From positions 1,862,876 through 1,926,875 of the forward strand of contig NZ_LT828648.1 of the NCBI RefSeq assembly GCF_900169565.1: a stretch of 64,000 nt of DNA, read 5' to 3'. The translations under genes were made by a program, and so were the position numbers. Below, one piece after another: positions 32,514 to 43,014 of the stretch. The notes below the pieces were generated by a model. It saw only the letters and a program-made list of their open reading frames with translations, made no database searches and was not told the origin of the DNA. The DNA comes from Nitrospira japonica. GTDB taxonomy: Bacteria > Nitrospirota > Nitrospiria > Nitrospirales > Nitrospiraceae. Each line of letters begins with the position of its first letter. Positions within the stretch are counted from its first letter, which is position 1.

Positions 32514-33785
32514 ATGGCACAAACCAAGGGAGAGGTTATGCATCTTGCCGAGTTGAAACAGAAAACCATCGCCGACCTCAACGATGTCGCGCGTGATCTC
32601 AAAATCGAGGGAGCGGCAAATCTCCGGAAGCAGGAATTGATTTTTGCCATCCTTCAAGCGCAGACAGAAAAGAACGGTGTGGTTTTCGGCGAAGGAGTTC
32701 TCGAAACCTTGCCTGATGGGTTCGGATTTCTCCGCGCTCCCGACTCCAACTATCTTCCTGGTCCGGACGATATCTATATCTCGCCGTCGCAGATCCGTCG
32801 CTTCAATCTTCGCACCGGGGACATCGTGTCCGGCCAAATCAGGCCCCCGAAGGAAAGCGAGCGGTATTTCGCGTTGCTCAAAGTTGAAAAGGTCAACTAC
32901 GAAGATCCGGAAGTCGCGCGGGACAAGATCCTCTTCGACAACCTCACGCCGCTGTATCCGGAAGAGCGCATCAATCTTGAGTTCGACCGCGAGGAATATT
33001 GCACCCGGGTCATGGATCTGACGACTCCGATCGGTAAGGGGCAGCGAGGCCTGATCGTTGCCGCCCCCCGTACCGGCAAGACCATGCTTTTGCAGGCAAT
33101 CGCTCGGGCCATACTCAAGAACCACAAAGAAGTGACGTTGATCGTCCTGCTGATCGATGAGCGGCCGGAAGAGGTCACCGACTGGCAGCGGCAGGTCAAG
33201 GCGGAGGTGATCAGTTCCACGTTCGACGAACCGGCTCAGCGCCATGCTCAGGTTGCGGAAATGGTGCTGGAGAAAGCGAAGCGCTTGGTCGAGCACAAAA
33301 AGGATGTCGTCATCCTGTTGGACAGCATCACCCGTCTTGCGCGCGCGTACAATACGATCGCGCCTCCGAGCGGCAAGGTTCTCTCGGGCGGTCTTGACTC
33401 CAACGCGCTCCAGCGCCCCAAGAGATTTTTCGGCGCGGCCAGGAACATCGAAAACGGCGGGAGTTTGACCATCATGGCGACGGCGCTCGTCGATACCGGC
33501 AGCCGGATGGACGATGTCATTTTCGAAGAATTCAAGGGAACCGGCAACATGGAAGTGCACCTGGATCGTCGATTGGCCGACAAGCGAATCTTCCCGGCGA
33601 TCGACATCAGCCAGTCCGGGACGCGCAAGGAAGAGTTGCTGGTGGACAAGGACCGGCTCAACAAGATGTGGATTCTCCGGAAAGTGCTGAGTCCGCTCGG
33701 CACGATGGAAGCGATGGAGTTCCTGATGGACAAGGTGCAGGGTACCAAGACCAACCAGGAATTTTTGCAATCGATGAACCGATAA
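32514..33785 (+). CDS. rho: Transcription termination factor Rho
   Basis: 423 residues; an internal ATG at 32538 gives the [10 protein letters not shown] start common in the family. N-terminal Rho domain, RNA-binding CSD-like domain ([29 protein letters not shown]), then the ATPase with Walker [18 protein letters not shown], and the Q/R-loop regions. The hexameric helicase ends untranslated transcripts. No insertion domain is present. It starts a plus-strand gene series running to hisB. Confidence 0.96.
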   Translation: MAQTKGEVMHLAELKQKTIADLNDVARDLKIEGAANLRKQELIFAILQAQTEKNGVVFGEGVLETLPDGFGFLRAPDSNYLPGPDDIYISPSQIRRFNLRTGDIVSGQIRPPKESERYFALLKVEKVNYEDPEVARDKILFDNLTPLYPEERINLEFDREEYCTRVMDLTTPIGKGQRGLIVAAPRTGKTMLLQAIARAILKNHKEVTLIVLLIDERPEEVTDWQRQVKAEVISSTFDEPAQRHAQVAEMVLEKAKRLVEHKKDVVILLDSITRLARAYNTIAPPSGKVLSGGLDSNALQRPKRFFGAARNIENGGSLTIMATALVDTGSRMDDVIFEEFKGTGNMEVHLDRRLADKRIFPAIDISQSGTRKEELLVDKDRLNKMWILRKVLSPLGTMEAMEFLMDKVQGTKTNQEFLQSMNR

Positions 33786-33871
33786 TATCGACTTGTATCC
33801 GAACCGTCTGACACGGTACAGTGACGGGTCTTCGAATAGGCGAAGGCAGTAGTTTCGGAGGCAGAGGGCAC

Positions 33872-34078
33872 ATGAAGAAGGGTATTCATCCGTTGTACCG
33901 GGAAGCGACGGTACATTGTGCGTGCGGCAACAAGTACAAAACCCGGTCGACCGTCGGGGACATCAACGTCGATATCTGCTCGAATTGTCATCCGTTTTTT
34001 ACGGGGACGCAGAAAATCGTCGATACCGAGGGCCGGGTCGAGCGGTTTAAGAAGAAGTACGCGAAGAAGGGTAAGTAG
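33872..34078 (+). CDS. rpmE: Ribosomal protein L31
   Basis: 68 residues from ATG 33872. The zinc-binding C+ form is visible: CACGNKY and CSNCH. The family start MKKGIHP is exact. A strong intrinsic terminator follows. The frame upstream to 33821 is not part of the gene. Confidence 0.95.
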   Translation: MKKGIHPLYREATVHCACGNKYKTRSTVGDINVDICSNCHPFFTGTQKIVDTEGRVERFKKKYAKKGK

Positions 34079-34097
34079 CGAACCCTGCGAACATAGG

Positions 34098-34137
34098 AGA
34101 GACCCTGCTTCGCGAGCGGCAGGGTCTCTCTTTTTTT
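34098..34137 (+). terminator. Intrinsic terminator after rpmE
   Basis: AGAGACCCTGC and GCAGGGTCTCT form an 11-bp stem with a 10-base loop, followed by C and seven T. This separates rho-rpmE from prfA. Confidence 0.9.
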
Positions 34138-34183
34138 GTCTCGAATCTTTTCCTACTGATCGGTCAGGGCCTGTCGAGGGGGT

Positions 34184-35266
34184 ATGGAAGCAGCACTGTT
34201 GAAGCGATGGGAGTCTCTCGCGAGTCGTTACGACGAGCTGACCACGCAGCTCACGGACCCCTCCGTCATCGGCCAGCCTCCGTTACTGATCAAATTGAAT
34301 CGAGAGCGCACCGAACTTGAGCCAGTCGCGCAGCTTTTCCAGCGGCATCGAGATCTCTTCAAGCAATCGGAGGACATTTCCCACATGCTTGCGGATTCGA
34401 CGATCGGCGCAGAGTTCCGAACTTTGGCCGTCGAAGAGAGTGCGCGGCTCGATGAAGCGATGGTGGCGCTCCAAGCCCAAGTGATGGAGCATCTCACCCC
34501 CAGAGATCCTCGCGACGACAAGAGTTTGTTCCTGGAGATTCGGGCGGGCACGGGTGGCGATGAAGCCGCGTTATTCGCCGGAGACCTGTTTCGAATGTAC
34601 GTGAAATTTGCCGAGCGGCACAAACTGAAAGTCGAAATCGTGGAGGCCTCCGAAACCGGGAAAGGCGGCTATAAAACGGTCGTCGCCCTCATCGAGGGGA
34701 AAGGCGGCTATGGACTATTCAAGTATGAAAGCGGTGTCCATCGGGTTCAGCGTGTGCCTGTGACCGAGGCGGCCGGGCGAATTCACACGTCCACCGTGAC
34801 GGTGGCGGTTATGCCGGAAGTGGACGATGTGGACGTCCAGATCGATCCCAAGGATCTCCGGATCGACACGTTTTGTTCGTCCGGAGCAGGAGGGCAAAGC
34901 GTCAATACCACCTATTCGGCGGTGCGCATCACGCACCTTCCGACGGGAGTGGTCGTATCCTGTCAGGACGAACGGTCGCAGCTCAAGAATCGCACGAAGG
35001 CGATGCGAACGCTGCGCGCCCGAATTGTTGAGGCCGAACGGGAAAAACAAGAGGCAGAAATCGCTCAGAATCGCAAGGCGCAAGTGGGAACCGGAGATCG
35101 GAGCGAGAAGATCCGTACCTACAACTTTCCGCAGAATCGCGTCACGGATCATCGCGTAGGCGTGACCTTGCACAAGCTGGAACATGTGCTGGCCGGTGAT
35201 ATGAGCGAATTGGTCGAAGCGCTGCGTTCCCAGCGTGATCAGGCGGCCGTTGCGGAGGCTTCATGA
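34184..35266 (+). CDS. prfA: Peptide chain release factor 1
   Basis: 360 residues, the normal length. The GGQ catalytic loop is GAGGQSVNTT; the stop-codon-reading tripeptide region reads RVPVTEAAGRIHTS. GTGGDEAALFAGDLFRMY is also typical. RF1 ends translation at UAA and UAG. Its stop overlaps prmC (ATGA), whose product methylates the GGQ glutamine. Confidence 0.96.
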   Translation: MEAALLKRWESLASRYDELTTQLTDPSVIGQPPLLIKLNRERTELEPVAQLFQRHRDLFKQSEDISHMLADSTIGAEFRTLAVEESARLDEAMVALQAQVMEHLTPRDPRDDKSLFLEIRAGTGGDEAALFAGDLFRMYVKFAERHKLKVEIVEASETGKGGYKTVVALIEGKGGYGLFKYESGVHRVQRVPVTEAAGRIHTSTVTVAVMPEVDDVDVQIDPKDLRIDTFCSSGAGGQSVNTTYSAVRITHLPTGVVVSCQDERSQLKNRTKAMRTLRARIVEAEREKQEAEIAQNRKAQVGTGDRSEKIRTYNFPQNRVTDHRVGVTLHKLEHVLAGDMSELVEALRSQRDQAAVAEAS

Positions 35267-36165
35267 GCCCGTCTTCTTCAGGCGCGGCTGCCGAGGAATG
35301 CCGGACGGTCGGGCGGGTGATCGCCGAAGCGTCCCGACGACTTTCTGAAGCAGGGCTGGACACCGCTGATCAGGAAGCGGTGTGGTTGGCGGAATATGCG
35401 TTGGGGTTGTCGAGGCTGCAGCAAGTTCTTCACGGGAATCGCGAGTTGTCTTCCAGCGACATCGCCGCGTTGCAGCAACTCGTGTCCAGACGGACCGAGA
35501 GAGAGCCGCTTCAGTATATCCTTGGCACACAGGATTTTTGCGGACTGGAGTTCGAGGTCAATCGCTCGGTACTAATTCCCCGACCTGAAAGCGCCTTGTT
35601 GGTTCAAGAAACGCTTCGCCGAGTGTCATCGCGCGAAAGGCCCGTGCTGGTCGATGTGGGCACGGGATCCGGCTGCCTGGCCATTGCGCTGGCCCGTCTC
35701 GTGTCCCCGCAGCAATTGTTTGCGATCGATCTCTCGCCCGAGGCCTTACGGACGGCGAAACAGAACGCGGAACGTCTCGGGATTGAATCGGTGACATGGC
35801 TGGAAGGCGATCTGCTGACGCCTCTGGCGGAACGAGGACTTGAAGGCCGGGTCCGGGCGATTGTCTCAAATCCGCCCTATGTCTCCGAATCGGATTGGCC
35901 GACCCTTCAGCCGGAAGTTCGTCTCCACGAACCCCGATTGGCTCTGGTTTCCGGCCCTAGAGGAACCGAATTGCACGAACGGTTGATCCTCGGTGCGATC
36001 CCGTTTCTGGAGGCGGGAGGGAGCTTGATCATGGAACTCGGGTGGGGGCAGAGTCGATCATTGATCGAGTTCGTGGAAGCTTGTCCTGCATATCAATCTG
36101 TCGAGACTCTCCGTGACGAGGCAGGAATCGAGCGTGTGTTAATCGCCGAACGGGGAAGGGGATAA
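35263..36165 (+). CDS. prmC: Release factor glutamine methyltransferase
   Basis: 300 residues. An N-terminal helical domain, then the SAM-binding domain with [14 protein letters not shown] and the substrate-binding NPPY. PrmC methylates the Gln of the GGQ loop in RF1 and RF2, fitting its overlap with prfA. Confidence 0.95.
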   Translation: MSPSSSGAAAEECRTVGRVIAEASRRLSEAGLDTADQEAVWLAEYALGLSRLQQVLHGNRELSSSDIAALQQLVSRRTEREPLQYILGTQDFCGLEFEVNRSVLIPRPESALLVQETLRRVSSRERPVLVDVGTGSGCLAIALARLVSPQQLFAIDLSPEALRTAKQNAERLGIESVTWLEGDLLTPLAERGLEGRVRAIVSNPPYVSESDWPTLQPEVRLHEPRLALVSGPRGTELHERLILGAIPFLEAGGSLIMELGWGQSRSLIEFVEACPAYQSVETLRDEAGIERVLIAERGRG

Positions 36166-36173
36166 GGCCGGAC

Positions 36174-37433
36174 GTGGACAAGATTGTGATCAATGGGGGC
36201 GTCTCTCTGAAGGGGCGAGTCCGGGTCAGCGGGGCCAAAAACTCCGCTCTGCCGATCCTCGCGTCGACGATTCTGGGCGGCGGGGAATGCATGATCAGCA
36301 ATGTGCCGCGCGTCGTCGATGTGGTGACCATGGGCAAACTGCTGGGAATTCTTGGGGCCAAGGTCACGCAAGAAGCCAGTCGGGTCGTCATCAAGGCGGA
36401 TGTCATCAACTCGACCCAAGCTCCGTACGAACTGGTCAAGACGATGCGCGCGTCCATACTCGTATTGGGTCCCCTCCTTGCGCGCTGGGGGCAGGCCACC
36501 GTGTCGTTGCCGGGCGGATGCGCCATCGGCTCTCGTCCCGTGAACATGCATCTTGCCGGGCTTACCAAGCTGGGGGCGGAGGTGTGGGTCGAGCACGGCT
36601 ATATTCATGCGCGAGCCAAACGTCTGACCGGCGCAGCCATCTATTGCGACGTGCCGACCGTGACGGGCACGGAGAACTTGATGATGGCGGCGTCGCTCGC
36701 TCAGGGCACCACCGTAATCGAAAATGCCGCCAAAGAGCCGGAGATTGTGGACCTGGCCGATTTCCTCACGAAACGCGGCGCGCGTATTATCGGAGCCGGC
36801 ACGGATATGATCACCATCGAAGGAGTTCGGGAACTTCGAGGGAGCGACCACGAAGTCATTCCGGATCGTATCGAGGCCGGGACGTACTTGGTCGCCGGTG
36901 CGATCACCAGAGGCTCGATTTCCGTCGATCGATGTCGCCCCGACCATCTTGAACCGGTCATCGCCAAACTACGAGAGACGGGCGCGGACATTCGCGTGGA
37001 GAAGGAATCGGTGCATTTGAATGCGGGAGCATCAGGCCGCCCGGACGGTGTCGATATACGAACCATGCCGTTCCCGGGGTTTCCGACCGACATGCAGGCA
37101 CAAATGGCGGCACTCATGGCAGTTGCCAGGGGAACCAGCATCATCACCGAAACGGTGTTCGAAAGCCGGTTCATGCATGTGGAAGAATTGAGGCGGATGG
37201 GAGCCGATATTCGTGTGGAGGGCAATCGTTTGATGATCACCGGGTGTGAACGCTTGACCGGCGCTCCGGTGATGGCGTCCGATCTTCGCGCGAGTGCGGG
37301 GCTGATCTTGGCGGGGCTGGCGGCAGAGGGGACCACCGAGGTGCTGCGAGTGTATCATCTCGATCGCGGCTACGAAGATATCGAAGATAAGCTTCGGGGA
37401 CTCGGAGCCGTCATCGATCGCCGTGCAGCCTAG
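36174..37433 (+). CDS. murA: UDP-N-acetylglucosamine 1-carboxyvinyltransferase
   Basis: 419 residues from GTG 36174. The two-domain EPSP-synthase-like fold starts [24 protein letters not shown]. The active-site loop [16 protein letters not shown] keeps the catalytic Cys, so a fosfomycin-sensitive form is expected. It performs the first step of peptidoglycan synthesis. It lies 8 bases downstream of prmC. Confidence 0.95.
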   Translation: MDKIVINGGVSLKGRVRVSGAKNSALPILASTILGGGECMISNVPRVVDVVTMGKLLGILGAKVTQEASRVVIKADVINSTQAPYELVKTMRASILVLGPLLARWGQATVSLPGGCAIGSRPVNMHLAGLTKLGAEVWVEHGYIHARAKRLTGAAIYCDVPTVTGTENLMMAASLAQGTTVIENAAKEPEIVDLADFLTKRGARIIGAGTDMITIEGVRELRGSDHEVIPDRIEAGTYLVAGAITRGSISVDRCRPDHLEPVIAKLRETGADIRVEKESVHLNAGASGRPDGVDIRTMPFPGFPTDMQAQMAALMAVARGTSIITETVFESRFMHVEELRRMGADIRVEGNRLMITGCERLTGAPVMASDLRASAGLILAGLAAEGTTEVLRVYHLDRGYEDIEDKLRGLGAVIDRRAA

Positions 37434-37472
37434 TGTGCGGTACTCGTTGTCCGGATGAATGGATGGGATCTC

Positions 37473-38174
37473 ATGCTGACTGTCGCGCTCTGCAAAGGTA
37501 AGTTGATCGAACCGGCGCTTGCCTTATTCGGACGAGCCGGCTATGCCGGGGCCAGGCTGGCCACGGAGAGCCGCCGCCTGGTATTTGCCTGTCCGGAGAT
37601 CGGAATGACTTTCTTGATCGTCCGCCCTACCGACGTCCCGACCTACGTGGAACATGGAGCGGCGGATGTGGGTATCGTGGGGAAAGACGTGTTGTTGGAA
37701 CAGGACAGTGATGTCTATGAGCCGTTGGATTTGGGGTTCGGAGCGTGTAGAATCGCGGTCGCGGCGCTCCGCGGGCAGGATTCTCGTGACCGGCTTTCCT
37801 CCAAAATTCGGGTGGCGACGAAGTATCCGAGAATTACCGAACGGTATTTCAACCAGCGCGGAGTGCCTGTCGAGATCATCAAGTTGTATGGGTCGATCGA
37901 GCTCGCCCCCCTCGTGGGCCTTGCCGACCGGATCGTGGATCTGGTCGAGACCGGCAATACGCTCAAGACGCACGATCTGGTCGAGGTCGAGTGCATTGCG
38001 ACGTCGACGGCGCGTCTGATCGTCAATCGAGCCAGCCTGAAACTCAAGCATGCCACGGTGACGGAACTCATCCAAAAACTTCGAAGAGCCGCGATGACGC
38101 GGCGGCCTTCCACCTCCGTGACCGCGAACGGACGGAACCGAAGCAATCAAAAGACCAAGCGGGTGCCTGCATGA
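37473..38174 (+). CDS. hisG: ATP phosphoribosyltransferase, short form
   Basis: 233 residues from ATG 37473, chosen because the family starts MLTVALCKGKL. The sequence includes VRPTDVPTYVEHGAADVGIVGKD and VDLVETGNTLKTHDL. It lacks the C-terminal regulatory domain of long HisG, so it belongs to the form that needs HisZ. No hisZ is in the window. The last 30 residues are basic and low in complexity. The stop overlaps hisD (ATGA). Confidence 0.93.
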   Translation: MLTVALCKGKLIEPALALFGRAGYAGARLATESRRLVFACPEIGMTFLIVRPTDVPTYVEHGAADVGIVGKDVLLEQDSDVYEPLDLGFGACRIAVAALRGQDSRDRLSSKIRVATKYPRITERYFNQRGVPVEIIKLYGSIELAPLVGLADRIVDLVETGNTLKTHDLVEVECIATSTARLIVNRASLKLKHATVTELIQKLRRAAMTRRPSTSVTANGRNRSNQKTKRVPA

Positions 38175-39454
38175 AGATCGTTGCCTCGACGGATCGGGCC
38201 TTTGTTTCAGCCTTGAAAAAGGTCGTCTCGCGCGCCAGGATGCAGGGAGCCGCCGTTGAAAGAACCGTGCGCACCTTGCTGCAGGCGGTCGAGCGAGGCG
38301 GCGACGCGGCGGTGTTGCGCTATACGAAGCAGTTCGACAAAGTTGCTCTCAAGGCAAGTGAACTCAAGGTGACGTCCGAAGAGATCAAAGACGCCTATCA
38401 CCGTATTCGAAAGGACGAAGGCGACGCTCTACGGTTTGCGGCACAACGGATTGCCGCATTTCACGAGCGGCAGCGCACGAAGACCTGGATGTATCAGGAC
38501 GGCGAAGCCACGTTGGGCCAGGTCGTGACGCCGATTGACGCCGTCGGCCTCTACGTCCCGGGCGGCAAGGCGGTGTATCCGTCGACGGTTCTCATGAGCG
38601 CTATTCCTGCAAAGGTCGCGGGAGTCTCCCGCATCGTGATGTGCACACCGCCGCAGAAGGACGGGATCAATCCCTATCTGCTCGTTGCAGCGGATATCGC
38701 CGGCGTGACGGATATTTTTCGCGTCGGAGGGGTTCAAGCAGTCGGGGCATTGGCGTTCGGGACCAAGTCCATACCGAAGGTCGACAAGATCGTGGGCCCC
38801 GGCAATATTTACGTGGCCACGGCCAAGCGTCTCCTGTACGGAACGGTGGGCGTCGACATGGTGGCGGGTCCGAGCGAATTGCTCGTGGTCGCCGACGGCG
38901 ATGCGAAGCCGGCGCATGTGGCGGCGGACTTGTTGTGCGAGGCCGAGCACGACGAAGACGCCCAGGTGTGGCTCGTGACGACGTCCGCGTCTCTGGCGAA
39001 AAATGTCGGAAGACTGTTGGAGCAACAGCTCCGGGGGTTGCAGCGGGAGAAGATCGCCGCCAAGTCCGTTGCAAGGCATTCCGTGGCGTTCGTGGTGACC
39101 ACCATGGACGAAGCCATTGAGGTGGCCAACCAGATCGCTCCCGAGCATCTCACGCTTTCGGTTGATCAGCCATTCGACTACTTGGAAAAAATTCGCCATG
39201 CCGGAGCGTTGTTTCTCGGGCGATACACTCCGCCCTCCGTGGCCGACTATATTGCCGGACCGAATCATGTGCTGCCGACCGGGGGAACCGCGAAATTCTT
39301 TTCCGCATTGTCGGTGCTCGACTATCTGAAAGTGAGCAACATCGTGCATTACACGAAGGAAGAGCTGAGCAAGGTGAAAGATCATCTTATCCGATTCGCT
39401 CATATCGAGGGCTTCGACGCCCATGCGAAGTCGGCTCAAAGCAGGTTTGCATGA
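38171..39454 (+). CDS. hisD: Histidinol dehydrogenase
   Basis: 427 residues. It has [56 protein letters not shown] and [13 protein letters not shown], with the zinc-binding residues of the family. It converts histidinol to histidine in two NAD-dependent steps. It overlaps both hisG and hisB by 4 bp. Confidence 0.96.
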   Translation: MKIVASTDRAFVSALKKVVSRARMQGAAVERTVRTLLQAVERGGDAAVLRYTKQFDKVALKASELKVTSEEIKDAYHRIRKDEGDALRFAAQRIAAFHERQRTKTWMYQDGEATLGQVVTPIDAVGLYVPGGKAVYPSTVLMSAIPAKVAGVSRIVMCTPPQKDGINPYLLVAADIAGVTDIFRVGGVQAVGALAFGTKSIPKVDKIVGPGNIYVATAKRLLYGTVGVDMVAGPSELLVVADGDAKPAHVAADLLCEAEHDEDAQVWLVTTSASLAKNVGRLLEQQLRGLQREKIAAKSVARHSVAFVVTTMDEAIEVANQIAPEHLTLSVDQPFDYLEKIRHAGALFLGRYTPPSVADYIAGPNHVLPTGGTAKFFSALSVLDYLKVSNIVHYTKEELSKVKDHLIRFAHIEGFDAHAKSAQSRFA

Positions 39455-40059
39455 AAAAAAACGGCGGGCCTTCGCGACAGGCTTCCATTCATCGGGCCAC
39501 TAAAGAAACGGATATCCGCGTCGAATGGACATTGGACGGCAGCGGGCAAGGGACGATCGACACCTCCATCCGGTTCTTCGATCACATGCTCGAATTGCTG
39601 GCTCGGCACGGATTTTTTGATCTCACGGTCAAGGCGAAGGGTGATATCGATATCGACGAGCACCATACGGTCGAGGACGTGGGGATCGTCATGGGCAAAG
39701 CTCTGCACCAGGCCTTGGGCGAAAAGGGCGGCATCAAGCGATTTGGATTCGCGTCGGCTCCGCTGGACGAGACGTTGGCGCAGGTGACCGTTGATTTGAG
39801 CGGCCGGCCATTCTTGGTCTATAACGTCAATCTGCCTGACCGCAAAATCAAATCATTCGACCTGGGATTGTTCGAGGATTTTTTCCAGGCCTTTGTGACG
39901 CATGGGGGACTCAATCTGCACGTCAACCTGCTGTACGGACGGAACCCGCATCACATCATGGAAGCGATCTTCAAGGGTCTGGCGAAGGCGCTTGATCAGG
40001 CGACCACGGTGGAAGAACGTCTGGCAGGTCACGTCTTGTCGACGAAGGGTACGTTATAG
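39451..40059 (+). CDS. hisB: Imidazoleglycerol-phosphate dehydratase
   Basis: 202 residues. It has [18 protein letters not shown] and the metal-binding [11 protein letters not shown], with the second half-repeat [26 protein letters not shown]. There is no phosphatase domain, so it is the single-function form. It ends the plus-strand series and converges on rnhC. Confidence 0.96.
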   Translation: MKKNGGPSRQASIHRATKETDIRVEWTLDGSGQGTIDTSIRFFDHMLELLARHGFFDLTVKAKGDIDIDEHHTVEDVGIVMGKALHQALGEKGGIKRFGFASAPLDETLAQVTVDLSGRPFLVYNVNLPDRKIKSFDLGLFEDFFQAFVTHGGLNLHVNLLYGRNPHHIMEAIFKGLAKALDQATTVEERLAGHVLSTKGTL

Positions 40060-40164
40060 TGGATCCCTTCCATTCCGCGTACTCGAGACAGGCTGCTCTG
40101 GAATTCTTTTCTGAGCAGTTACGTTGTGATGAGACCGGCAGATTACCCGATCGGCCGTAACAAT

Positions 40165-40839
40165 TTACACTTCTCCCAACACCGCCTTCGTCGTTTTGAA
40201 GTGAAGTTTTGCCACGGTTCCCAGCCGATCCCGCCCATGTTTTTTGACCACCATCCTCCCCGCGAGTTCGACGCTCGGTGAAGCGCCTTTGGGCAGGGTG
40301 GTGCCGACGTCCTCCGACAGCCGCTTCAGTCGCATCAAAAATTCCGCGCGTGCCAGAACAGATGCCGCTGCGACGGCGAGATCCGATTCCGCTCCAGTGC
40401 GCTGTTGCAGAGTGATGGTCCGGCCTTTGGCCTGCAAGGCGTTCAGGATAAGGCGTTCGTCTCCGAATTGATCGGAGATGGCCAAGCTGCATGGCACCCG
40501 CTCGAGCAGGTTCTCTAGGGCTTTGGCATGTCCCCAGGCGAGCAGCCGATTGAGGTTGCGGATCTTGGTATACAGTTCGTTGTACTTCTGCGGACCGATC
40601 GCAATGATGCTGTGAGGACAAATGGTTTTGATATCCGGGGCCATTTCCAGAATCCGCCCGTCGGATATTTTCTTACTGTCCCGGATCTGGATCAACGTGA
40701 GTTCCGCCTGAGTGGTCGCATCGACGAACACCGCGGCGATGACGAGCGGGCCGAAATAGTCTCCTTTCCCCGATTCGTCGATTCCGATGCGTTCGATTAC
40801 GGGCCCCGGCATGTCGTCGGATTGAGTTCGCCAAGTCAC
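40165..40839 (-). CDS. rnhC: Compact ribonuclease HIII
   Basis: 215-224 residues; GTG 40839 or ATG 40812. The HIII-type active-site start is clear (GIDESGKGDYFGPLVIAAV), along with RDSKKIS and ASVLARAEFLMRL. Typical RNase HIII is near 300 residues with a TBP-like N-terminal domain; here only the catalytic domain is present. It removes RNA from RNA-DNA hybrids. A type II enzyme is less likely given the GKGDYFGPL form. Confidence 0.85.
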   Translation of the reverse strand: MTWRTQSDDMPGPVIERIGIDESGKGDYFGPLVIAAVFVDATTQAELTLIQIRDSKKISDGRILEMAPDIKTICPHSIIAIGPQKYNELYTKIRNLNRLLAWGHAKALENLLERVPCSLAISDQFGDERLILNALQAKGRTITLQQRTGAESDLAVAAASVLARAEFLMRLKRLSEDVGTTLPKGASPSVELAGRMVVKKHGRDRLGTVAKLHFKTTKAVLGEV

Positions 40840-40926
40840 AGGTAGAAAACGTCGCAGTGGGGCGGTAATCTACCAGAGCCGCCCAGGGCGGTCAATTTTG
40901 ACGCGTTGTTCAGAAGGAGGATGGTG

Positions 40927-41796
40927 ATGGCCGTAGCACCACGTCGTGGTGGCATTTGGTGTCTGGTCGTTTATTGTGTCGTCGTGACAGTCGGATTGCT
41001 TGGATGCGAAAAGAATCCATACACGGGACGGTCTCAACTGCTCATGACCTCCGTGGGGGAGGAAATGGAGATGGGCGCTCAAGCCTATTCGCAGGTCAAG
41101 AGCGATCCAAAAATGAGGCCTTCTCAGAATCCTCGTGAGATCGAACCCGTCAAGCGCGTTGCGGCCCGCATCGTGGAAGCCGCGAGGCGGTCCAAATATG
41201 GGGAAATGGCCAAACAGTTTCAATGGGAAGTGACGGTGATCAAAGACGACAAAACGGCAAATGCCTTCGCCCTTCCTGGGGGGAAGTTGGCGGTGTACAC
41301 GGGGATTTTTCCGGTCGCCAAGACGGAAGCGGGATTGGCCGCGGTCATGGGGCACGAAGTCGTACATGCTCTGGCCCGGCATGGGGCCGAACGTATGAGC
41401 CAGGAGCAATTGGCGAACGCCGCCGTGCAGGCTGCGGGAGCAGCGGTGGGAGCCTCAGGGGGAGGAGGCCTCCTCTCCCAGGGGACGATCGCGGCACTCG
41501 GCGCAGGCGCTCAGGTTGGCGTGTTGCTGCCATTCAGCCGGCAGCATGAATCGGAAGCAGACTACATCGGCATCTTGCTCGCTGCCGATGCGGGCTATGA
41601 CCCCAGAGAATCCATTGCACTGTGGGAGCGCATGGAGCGGATGTCGGGAGGAGGCGGACCAGCCGAGTTCTTGTCCACTCATCCCAGTCATGGGACAAGA
41701 ATCGAGGATCTCAAGAAAGCCATGCCGGAAGCGCTCAATATCTATAAGACGCGGCAACCAGTGCCTGCCGCTGATTTGCCGGGAGCTGGGGGCTGA
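40927..41796 (+). CDS. M48 family metalloprotease lipoprotein
   Basis: 289 residues from ATG 40927, 6 bases after AAGGAGG. The signal peptide ends in the lipobox LLGC. The zinc motif is HEVVH, with SEADYIG supplying the third ligand Glu. A glycine/alanine-rich stretch (GAAVGASGGGGLLS) sits between them, as in BepA/LoiP-like enzymes. It likely degrades or matures outer-membrane proteins. Confidence 0.92.
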   Translation: MAVAPRRGGIWCLVVYCVVVTVGLLGCEKNPYTGRSQLLMTSVGEEMEMGAQAYSQVKSDPKMRPSQNPREIEPVKRVAARIVEAARRSKYGEMAKQFQWEVTVIKDDKTANAFALPGGKLAVYTGIFPVAKTEAGLAAVMGHEVVHALARHGAERMSQEQLANAAVQAAGAAVGASGGGGLLSQGTIAALGAGAQVGVLLPFSRQHESEADYIGILLAADAGYDPRESIALWERMERMSGGGGPAEFLSTHPSHGTRIEDLKKAMPEALNIYKTRQPVPAADLPGAGG

Positions 41797-41918
41797 TCTG
41801 AGCCGTATCCCGCGTTGGGCGTGCCTGCGCCGGTCTTTCGTAGGGATAGCCCGTTTCATCGATCGCTGAGACAATGCGCAGCGGTGAAGGGTTCTATCGA
41901 CAAGAACGGGAGGGTCCC

Positions 41919-42299
41919 ATGGTTTCTCGATACGGACCGCGAGTGCCGGTGGTCGGTCAGGCCGTTCTGGCCGGCAGCCATACGTCCTGTGAAGGCCGGG
42001 TCCTCGATCTCTCGGTTCCCGGCTGTCTCATCGAATGTCCGCATCGATTGCACGTCGGAGAGTATGTTCGACTCCGGGTCTCGTTGCCCGACGGAGGGGC
42101 GGCCATGACGGTATCCCTGGCCGCCGTGCGCTGGGTATGCGGAAATCGCGTGGGATTGGAATTCATTCGGTCTTCCAATGCGGACCAACATCGTCTGAAC
42201 GCATTCGTCAGTCGCCACGATCCTCGAAGTGCGGTTCCGATGGGTCGGGTCTTGAAGTGGAAGGAATCCATCACGCTTCTTGGTGCGTCAGGGGACTGA
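41919..42299 (+). CDS. PilZ domain protein (cyclic di-GMP receptor)
   Basis: 126 residues from ATG 41919, preceded by GGGAGGG. The PilZ motifs are present in a slightly altered form: RYGPRVPV (RxxxR) and DLSVPGCLIE (DxSxxG). There is no additional domain. It probably responds to cyclic di-GMP and controls a partner in trans. Confidence 0.82.
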   Translation: MVSRYGPRVPVVGQAVLAGSHTSCEGRVLDLSVPGCLIECPHRLHVGEYVRLRVSLPDGGAAMTVSLAAVRWVCGNRVGLEFIRSSNADQHRLNAFVSRHDPRSAVPMGRVLKWKESITLLGASGD

Positions 42300-42339
42300 G
42301 GAATGTTTCTGCGTTACCTTCAATGAGAAGCATAACGGC

Positions 42340-42368
42340 TTGAATCCGTCAACGCCGTTTCCTATACT
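42340..42368 (+). promoter_or_regulatory. Sigma-70 promoter of the RNase P RNA gene
   Basis: TTGAAT (42340-42345) and TATACT (42363-42368) with a 17-base spacer. Start of transcription would be near 42375, just ahead of the first paired helix. Confidence 0.75.
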
Positions 42369-42380
42369 GGCTCTGCGCGA

Positions 42381-42800
42381 GGGGGAAGACCGGGGGATCG
42401 CTCATCGCGGAACGCGATGAGAGGAAAGTCCGGACTTCACGGGCAGGACGCTGGGTAACACCCAGGCGGAGCAATCCGACACCAGCACCACAGAGAACAG
42501 ACCGCCGATGGCCAACGCGATGAGATCTCTCATCGTTGCGGCACAGGTAAGGGTGAAACGGTGGGGTAAGAGCCCACCGCGGTGGTGGTGACATCACCGG
42601 CAGGGTAAGCGTCGTCCGATGCAAGGCCAAATAGGAAGACACCATCGGTTCTTTTCGGAGAGCCGGTGACCAGCTGGCCCGGCTGAGGTCTTCGGGTAGG
42701 TCGCTTGAGGTTCGGGGTAACCCGAATCCCAGAGAAATGATCTCCGCCGACTGAGAGCATATCCTGGTCGGCACAGAATCCGGCTTATAGGTTTTCTCCA
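42381..42800 (+). ncRNA. rnpB: RNase P RNA (class A)
   Basis: The bacterial RNase P consensus blocks appear in order: GAGGAAAGTCCGGACTTC, ACAGAGAACAGACCGCC, AAGGGTGAAACGGTGGGG, AGGCCAAATAGG and CACAGAATCCGGCTTATAG. The first helix pairs GGGGAAGACC (42382) with GGTTTTCTCC (42790), which fixes the ends. It is the catalytic RNA that matures tRNA 5' ends. An open frame on the opposite strand is spurious. Confidence 0.96.
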
Positions 42801-42906
42801 CCGCGCGCATCATTTCGCACTCCTCCGTACCACGTCCAACCTCGAAATCGCTCTATTGACCTGTCACAGGTGGGATGATAGGATCTCGGATCTTTCCCAT
42901 TGTTTT

Positions 42907-42922
42907 TTCAGAACATTCTGAA
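42907..42922. promoter_or_regulatory. Perfect 16-bp palindrome upstream of ilvB
   Basis: TTCAGAA-CA-TTCTGAA lies about 93 bases before the ilvB start and follows a T-rich run. It has the form of a dimeric regulator site. No family is assigned. Confidence 0.4.
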
Positions 42923-43014
42923 CGATTGACGAATAAGGTGTACGGTAACGCACCTGCGTCTCTTCGTATCTCCTTCCCCATGGGGGTTCATGGGTGGGAG
43001 AGAGGAGGTCCGGT

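Noticed and set aside
42349-42813. Minus-strand 154-codon open frame
   Set aside because: It is antisense to RNase P RNA over its whole length; all conserved RNA blocks are on the plus strand.
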